A stretch of DNA of 64,000 nucleotides from Platerodrilus igneus. Its lineage: Eukaryota; Arthropoda; Insecta; Coleoptera; Lycidae. Position 1 is the stretch's first letter; every line of letters begins with the position of its first letter. Under the pieces are notes generated by a model. That model was not told where the DNA came from. It searched no databases and saw nothing but the letters and a program-made list of their open reading frames with translations. Shown in pieces: positions 57,290 through 64,000 of this stretch. Location: contig JARFIW010001186.1 of the NCBI GenBank assembly GCA_036346225.1, positions 1,003,501 to 1,067,500 on the forward strand, read 5' to 3'. Both the position numbers and the translations under genes were made by a program.

Positions 57290-60200
57290 TATTTAAAAAG
57301 TTACAGCGAAATATACAACAATGGTCAAACGACAAAACCAATTCAAATTTTTTCTATTTTTGACCCTATCGAGTTCGAACTTTGTAATTTAAATGCACTA
57401 TGACCGACCGCACCAAACGCAAAAAATTGCAAGCTTCTATGCAGAAAATTGTGGCTGCCAAGAGCCGCCAAATATCCATTCAGCAAAATACAATTTGTGA
57501 CGTAACTTTTTTCTAAATATAAAAATCGATGTTAAATATTAATCAATCGGTAAAGCTTTCTCGTCCGCATCATTTGAAACAAGTTCCAACGAGCTATGTA
57601 GTTGCGGTCAAGAGCCACAGTCATTTCAAAATTTTTCAAAATTTTTTTATTTTTAACCCTATCGAGTTCGAACTTTGTAATTTCAATGCACTATGACCGA
57701 CCACACGCAACGCAAAAAATTGCAAGCTTCTATGCAGAAAATTGTGGCTTCCAAGAGCCGCCAAACATCCATTCAGCAAAATACAATTTGTGACATAACT
57801 TTTTCTAAATATAAAAATCGATGTTAAATATTAATAAATCGGTAAAGCCTTCTTGTCCGCATCGTTTGAGACAAGTTCCAACAAGCTATGTAGTTGCGGT
57901 CAAGAGCCACAGCCATTTCAAAATTTTTCAAAATTTTTTTATTTTTGACTCTATCGAGTTCGAACTTTGTAATTTCAATGCACTATGACCGACCACACGC
58001 AACGCAAAAAATTGCAAGCTTCTATGCAGAAAATTGTGGCTTCCAAGAGCCGCCAAACATCCATTCAGCAAAATACAATTTGTGACATAACTTTTTCTAA
58101 ATATAAAAATCGATGTTAAATATTAATAAATCGGTAAAGCCTTCTTGTCCGCATCGTTTGAGACAAGTTCCAACAAGCTATGTAGTTGCGGTCAAGAGCC
58201 ACAGCCATTTCAAAATTTTTCAAAATTTTTTTATTTTTAACCCTATCGAGTTCGAACTTTGTAATTTCAATGCACTATGACCGACCACACGCAACGCAAA
58301 AAATTGCAAGCTTCTATGCAGAAAATTGTGGCTTCCAAGAGCCGCCAAACATCCATTCAGCAAAATACAATTTGTGACATAATTTTTCTAAATATAAAAA
58401 TCGATGTTAAATATTAATAAATCGGTAAAGCCTTCTTGTCCGCATCGTTTGAGACAAGTTCCAACAAGCTATGTAGTTGCGGTCAAGAGCCACAGCCATT
58501 TCAAAATTTTTCAAAATTTTTTTATTTTTGACTCTATCGAGTTCGAACTTTGTAATTTCAATGCACTATGACCGACCACACGCAACGCAAAAAATTGCAA
58601 GCTTCTATGCAGAAAATTGTGGCTTCCAAGAGCCGCCAAACAACCATTCAGCAAAATACAATTTGTGACATAACTTTTTCTAAATATAAAAATCGATGTT
58701 AAATATTAATAAATCGGTAAAGCCTTCTTGTCCGCATCGTTTGAGACAAGTTCCAACAAGCTATGTAGTTGCGGTCAAGAGCCACAGCCATTTCAAAAAT
58801 TTTCAAAATTTTTTTATTTTTGACTCTATCGAGTTCGAACTTTGTAATTTCAATGCACTATGACCGACCACACGCAACGCAAAAAATTGCAAGCTTCTAT
58901 GCAGAAAATTGTGGCTTCCAAGAGCCGCCAAACATCCATTCAGCAAAATACAATTTGTGACATAACTTTTCTAAATATAAAATTGATGTTAAATATTAAT
59001 AAATCGGTAAAGCCTTCTTGTCCGCATCGTTTGAGACAAGTTCCAACAAGCTATGTAGTTGCGGTCAAGAGCCACAGCCATTTCAAAATTTTCAAAATTT
59101 TTTATTTTGACTCTATCGAGTTCGAACTTTGTAATTTCAATGCACTATGACCGACCACACGCAACGCAAAAAATTGCAAGCTTCTATGCAGAAAATTGTG
59201 GCTTCCAAGAGCCGCCAAACATCCATTCAGCAAAATACAATTTGTGACATAACTTTTTCTAAATATAAAAATCGATGTTAAATATTAATAAATCGGTAAA
59301 GCCTTCTTGTCCGCATCGTTTGAGACAAGTTCCAACAAGCTATGTAGTTGCGGTCAAGAGCCACAGCCATTTCAAAATTTTCAAAATTTTTTTTAATTTT
59401 GACTCTATCGAGTTCGAACTTTGTAATTTCAATGCACTATGACCGACCACACGCAACGCAAAAAATTGCAAGCTTCTATGCAGAAAATTGTGGCTTCCAA
59501 GAGCCGCCAAACATCCATTCAGCAAAATACAATTTGTGACATAACTTTTTCTAAATATAAAAATCGATGTTAAATATTAATAAATCGGTAAAGCCTTCTT
59601 GTCCGCATCGTTTGAGACAAGTTCCAACAAGCTATGTAGTTGCGGTCAAGAGCCACAGCCATTTCAAAATTTTTCAAAATTTTTTTATTTTTAACCCTAT
59701 CGAGTTCGAACTTTGTAATTTCAATGCCCTATGACCGACCACACGCAACGCAAAAAATTGCAAGCTTCTATGCAGAAAATTGTGGCTTCCAAGAGCCGCC
59801 AAACATCCATTCAGCAAAATACAATTTGTGACATAACTTTTCTAAATATAAAATCGATGTTAAATATTAATAAATCGGTAAAGCCTTCTTGTCCGCATCG
59901 TTTGAGACAAGTTCCAACAAGCTATGTAGTTGCGGTCAAGAGCCACAGCCATTTCAAAAATTTTCAAAATTTTTTTATTTTTGACTCTATCGAGTTCGAA
60001 CTTTGTAATTTCAATGCACTATGACCGACCACACGCAACGCAAAAAATTGCAAGCTTCTATGCAGAAAATTGTGACTTCCAAGAGCCGCCAAACATCCAT
60101 TCAGCAAAATACAATTTGTGACATAACTTTTCTAAATATAAAATCGATGTTAAATATTAATAAATCGGTAAAGCCTTCTTGTCCGCATCGTTTGAGACAA

Positions 60201-60755
60201 GTTCCAACAAGCTATGTAGTTGCGGTCAAGAGCCACAGCCATTTCAAAATTTTCAAAATTTTTTATTTTGACTCTATCGAGTTCGAACTTTGTAATTTCA
60301 ATGCACTATGACCGACCACACGCAACGCAAAAATTGCAAGCTTCTATGCAGAAAATTGTGGCTTCAAGAGCCGCCAAACATCCATTCAGCAAAATACAAT
60401 TTGTGACATAACTTTTCTAAATATAAAATCGATGTTAAATATTAATAAATCGGTAAAGCCTTCTTGTCCGCATCGTTTGAGACAAGTTCCAACAAGCTAT
60501 GTAGTTGCGGTCAAGAGCCACAGCCATTTTAAAATTTTTCAAAATTTTTTTATTTTTGACTCTATCGAGTTCGAACTTTGTAATTTCAATGCACTATGAC
60601 CGACCACACGCAACGCAAAAAATTACAAGCTTCTATGCAGAAAATTGTGGCTTCCAAGAGCCGCCAAACATCCATTCAGCAAAATACAATTTGTGACATA
60701 ACTTTTTTCTAAATATAAAAATCGATGTTAATCAATTAGTAAAGCTTTCTTGTCC
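57290..60755 (+). repeat. Satellite array, ~291-bp units, plus orientation
   Basis: One diverged unit at the left edge (57290-57590) and 11 further units spaced 285-292 bp (marker GTTGCGGTCAAGAGCCACAG at 57602, 57894, 58186, 58477, 58769, 59059, 59348, 59640, 59930, 60220 and 60505, give or take a few bases). Units are nearly identical inside the array and diverge at both edges, as expected of homogenisation by unequal exchange. The ~63-codon frames that recur once per unit are by-products of the repeat. Confidence 0.95.
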
Positions 60756-60779
60756 GCATCGTTTGAAACAAGTTTCAAC

Positions 60780-60935
60780 GGTTTCACGTTCTGAAACAAT
60801 TGGGTAAAATAATTATGCACCACTATGGCTTATATTTACCTTAGACAAGAACTCCTGTGGTTAAAGGCAAGTTTAGCTTATTAAATAAAAGACTCCCGTG
60901 GATGTCTCAGCAACAAATTACAAACATTACGATTT
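60780..60935. other. Non-satellite spacer at the orientation switch
   Basis: About 155 bp without similarity to the satellite, between plus- and minus-oriented halves. The last plus unit is cut after CAAGTTTCAACG and the first minus unit begins at CATTTTGAAATGGCTGTGG. Confidence 0.8.
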
Positions 60936-60939
60936 AAAA

Positions 60940-63900
60940 CATTTTGAAATGGCTGTGGCTCTTGACCGCAACTACATACTTCGTTGGGACTTGTCTCAAA
61001 CGATGCGGACAAGAAAGCTTTACCGATTTATTAATATTTAACATCAATTTTTATATTTAGAAAAAAGTTATGTCACCAATTGTATTTTGCTGAATGGATG
61101 TTTGGCGGCTCTTGGCAGCCACAATTTTCTGCATAGAAGCTTGCAATTTTTTGCGTTGCGTGCGGTCGGGCATAGTGCAATGAAATTACAAAGTTCGAAC
61201 TCGATAGGGTCAAAAATAAAAAAAATTTGAAAAATTTTGAAATGGCTGTGGCTCTTGACCGCAACTACATAGCTCGTTGGAACTTGTCTCAAACGATGCG
61301 GACAAGAAGGCTTTACCGATTTATTAATATTTAACATCGATTTTTATATTTAGAAAAAGTTATGTCACAAATTGTATTTTGCTGAATGGATGTTTGGCGG
61401 CTCTTGGAAGCCACAATTTTCTGCATAGAAGCTTGCAATTTTTTGCGTTGCGTGTGGTCGGTCATAGTGCATTGAAATTACAAAGTTCGAACTCGATAGA
61501 GTCAAAAATAAAAAAATTTTGAAAAATTTTGAAATGGCTGTGGCTCTTGACCGCAACTGCATAGCTTGTTGGAACTTGTGTCAAACGATGCGGAAAAGAA
61601 GGCTTTACCGATTTATTAATATTTAACATCGATTTTTATATTTAGAAAAAAGTTATGTCACAAATTGTATTTTGCTGAATGGTTGTTTGGCGGCTCTTGG
61701 CAGCCACAATTTTTTGCATAAAAGCTTGCAATTTTTTGCGTTGCGTGTGGTCGGTCATAGTGCATTGAAATTACAAAGTTCGAACTCGATAGAGTCAAAA
61801 ATAAAAAAATTTTGAAATGGCTGTGGCTCTTGACCGCAACTACATAGCTCGTTGGAACTTGTCTCAAACGATGCGGACAAGAAGGCTTTACCGATTTATT
61901 AATATTTAACATCGATTTTTATATTTAGAAAAAAGTTATGTAACAAATTGTATTTTGCTGAATGGTTGTTTGGCGGCTCCTAGCAGCCACAATTTTCTGC
62001 ATAAAAGCTTGCAATTTTTTGCGTTGCGTGTGGTCGGTCATAGTGCATTGAAATTACAAAGTTCGAACTCGATAGAGTCAAAATAAAAAATTTTGAAAAT
62101 TTTGAAATGGCTGTGGCTCTTGACCGCAACTGCATAGCTTGTTGGAACTTGTGTCAAACGATGCGGAAAAGAAGGCTTTACCGATTTATTAATATTTAAC
62201 ATCGATTTTTATATTTAGAAAAAAGTTATGTCACAAATTGTATTTTGCTGAATGGATGTTTGGCGGCTCTTGGCAGCCACAATTTTCTGCATAGAAGCTT
62301 GCAATTTTTTGCGTTGCGTGCGGTCGGGCATAGTGCATTGAAATTACAAAGTTCGAACTCGATAGGGTCAAAATAAAAAAATTTGAAAAATTTTGAAATG
62401 GCTGTGGCTCTTGACCGCAACTACATAGCTCGTTGGAACTTGTCTCAAACGATGCGGACAAGAAGGCTTTACCGATTTATTAATATTTAACATCGATTTT
62501 TATATTTAGAAAAGTTATGTCACAAATTGTATTTTGCTGAATGGATGTTTGGCGGCTCTTGGAAGCCACAATTTTCTGCATAGAAGCTTGCAATTTTTTG
62601 CGTTGCGTGTGGTCGGTCATAGTGCATTGAAATTACAAAGTTCGAACTCGATAGAGTCAAAAATAAAAAAATTTTGAAATGGCTGTGGCTCTTGACCGCA
62701 ACTACATAGCTCTTTGGAACTTGTCTCAAACGATGCGGACAAGAAGGCTTTACCGATTTATTAATATTTACATCGATTTTTATATTTAGAAAAAAGTTAT
62801 GTCACAAATTGTATTTTGCTGAATGGTTGTTTGGCGGCTCTTGGCAGCCACAATTTTCTGCATAGAAGCTTGCAATTTTTTGCGTTGCGTGTGGTCGGTC
62901 ATAGTGCATTGAAATTACAAAGTTCGAACTCGATAGGGTTAAAAATAAAAAAATTTTAAAAAATATTGAAATGGCTGTGGCTCTTGACCGCAACTACATA
63001 GCTTGTTGGAACTTGTCTCAAACGATGCGGACAAGAAGGCTTTACCGATTTATTAATATTTAACATCGATTTTTATATTTAGAAAAAGTTATGTCACAAA
63101 TTGTATTTTGCTGAATGGATGTTTGGCGGCTCTTGGAAGCCACAATTTTCTGCATAGAAGCTTGCAATTTTTGCGTTGCGTGTGGTCGGTCATAGTGCAT
63201 TGAAATTATAAAGTTCGAACTCGATAGAGTCAAAAATAAAAAAATTTTGAAATGGCTGTGGCTCTTGACCGCAACTACATAGCTCGTTGGAACTTGTCTC
63301 AAACGATGCGGACGAGAAGGCTTTACCGATTTATTAATATTTAACATCGATTTTTATATTTAGAAAAAAGTTATGTCACAAATTGTATTTTGCTGAATGG
63401 TTGTTTGGCGGCTCCTAGCAGCCACAATTTTCTGCATAGAAGCTTGCAATTTTTTGCGTTGCGTGTGGTCGGTCATAGTGCATTGAAATTACAAAGTTCG
63501 AACTCGATAGAGTCAAAAATAAAAAATTTTGAAAAATTTTGAAATGGCTGTGGCTCTTGACCGCAACTGCATAGCTTGTTGAACTTGTGTCAAACGATGC
63601 GGAAAAGAAGGCTTTACCGATTTATTAATATTTAACATCGATTTTTATATTTAGAAAAAAGTTATGTCACAAATTGTATTTTGCTGAATGGTTGTTTGGC
63701 GGCTCTTGGCAGCCACAATTTTTTGCATAAAAGCTTGCAATTTTTTGCGTTGCGTGTGGTCGGTCATAGTGCATTGAAATTACAAAGTTCGAACTCGATA
63801 GAGTCAAAAATAAAAAAAGTTTGAAATGGCTGTGGCTCTTGACCGCAACTACATAGCTTGTTGGAACTTGTCTCAAACGATGTGGACAAGAAGGCTTTAC

Positions 63901-64000
63901 CGATTTATTAATATTTAACATCGATTTTTATATTTAGAAAAAGTTATGTCACAAATTGTATTTTGCTGAATGGATGTTTGGCGGCTCTTGGAAGCCACAA
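60940..64000 (-). repeat. Satellite array, same unit, minus orientation
   Basis: At least 10 units of about 280-293 bp in reverse orientation, running off the window end. Unit variants are mixed: CTTGGAAGCC, CTTGGCAGCC and CTCCTAGCAGCC types, plus a GTGTCAAACGATGCGGAAAAG-like variant at about 61580, 62150 and 63590. The plus half is almost entirely of one type. This suggests partial higher-order structure. Confidence 0.95.

Noticed and set aside
57602..63921. Family of ~63-codon ORFs repeated about every 291 bp on both strands (MRSRATAISKFF-type)
   Set aside because: They follow the satellite unit exactly, occur in overlapping alternative frames, and vary by homopolymer indels. Similarity reflects repeat homogenisation, not coding selection.
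57290..64000. CRISPR-like regular array
   Set aside because: Whole units are repeated without variable spacers of constant size, and the context is a eukaryotic satellite.

Overview
The window is AT-rich eukaryotic DNA, most likely from an arthropod (probably an insect). The species cannot be fixed from the sequence. It carries a BEL/Pao LTR element, Penelope-like elements (PLEs) with GIY-YIG domains, R1-like and RTE-like LINEs, a tRNA-derived SINE, a short hAT element, intron-containing coding DNA with GT/AG junctions, many (AT)n tracts and a ~291-bp satellite. Almost everything recognisable is mobile or derived from mobile DNA. The one set of open reading frames that looks functional is a spliced gene for a Crypton-type tyrosine recombinase-like protein (exons at 36030-38108, 38759-38914 and 39607-39836, perhaps with a first exon at 27441-27573).

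Layout, left to right. 740-1381: PLE fragment. 2285-12855: a DNA transposon with ~260-bp terminal inverted repeats and a decayed transposase-like gene, split by a near-complete BEL/Pao element (3725-10735, minus strand, ~1.7% LTR divergence). 13378-13537: fold-back element. 13538-18138: two diverged copies of a non-coding repeat, the second split by a PLE inverted dimer (15990-17605). 19674-21930: a much older BEL remnant. 22079-22709: SINE and LINE tail. 22751-24840: the 5' half of an R1-like LINE joined to the 3' end of a PLE in the same orientation. 28795-33345: RTE-like LINE split by a TG...CA solo-LTR-like insertion. 33660-33802: hairpin with a hammerhead-like motif. 36030-39836: recombinase-like gene. 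41283-42388: ZMYM1/hAT-like pseudogene. 46459-47713: hAT-type non-autonomous element with an 8-bp target duplication. 49530-53427: head-to-head PLE pair. 53471-55190: palindromic array of ~511-bp non-coding units, each with a hammerhead ribozyme. 55268-55458: hairpin with two further decayed hammerheads. 57290-64000: satellite array that reverses orientation near 60.8 kb.

The most interesting signal is the group of self-cleaving ribozymes. Four copies of a 45-nt canonical hammerhead (core CTGATGA, helix II, GAA, very short helix III, GTC cleavage triplet, helix I) lie in the tandem, inverted ~511-bp units. Two copies keep every conserved core base; the other two have changes at core positions G8 or G12. 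Tandem non-coding units with minimal hammerheads match what is known of animal retrozymes and PLE terminal repeats, and PLEs that could supply reverse transcriptase lie next to them. Other points worth following are the LINE-PLE chimera, the repeated head-to-head PLE dimers bounded by (AT)n, and the two nested insertions where removing the insert and one target-site copy restores the interrupted reading frame.

All calls come from reading the sequence. No database search, folding program or alignment was run, and boundaries given without a target-site duplication are approximate.
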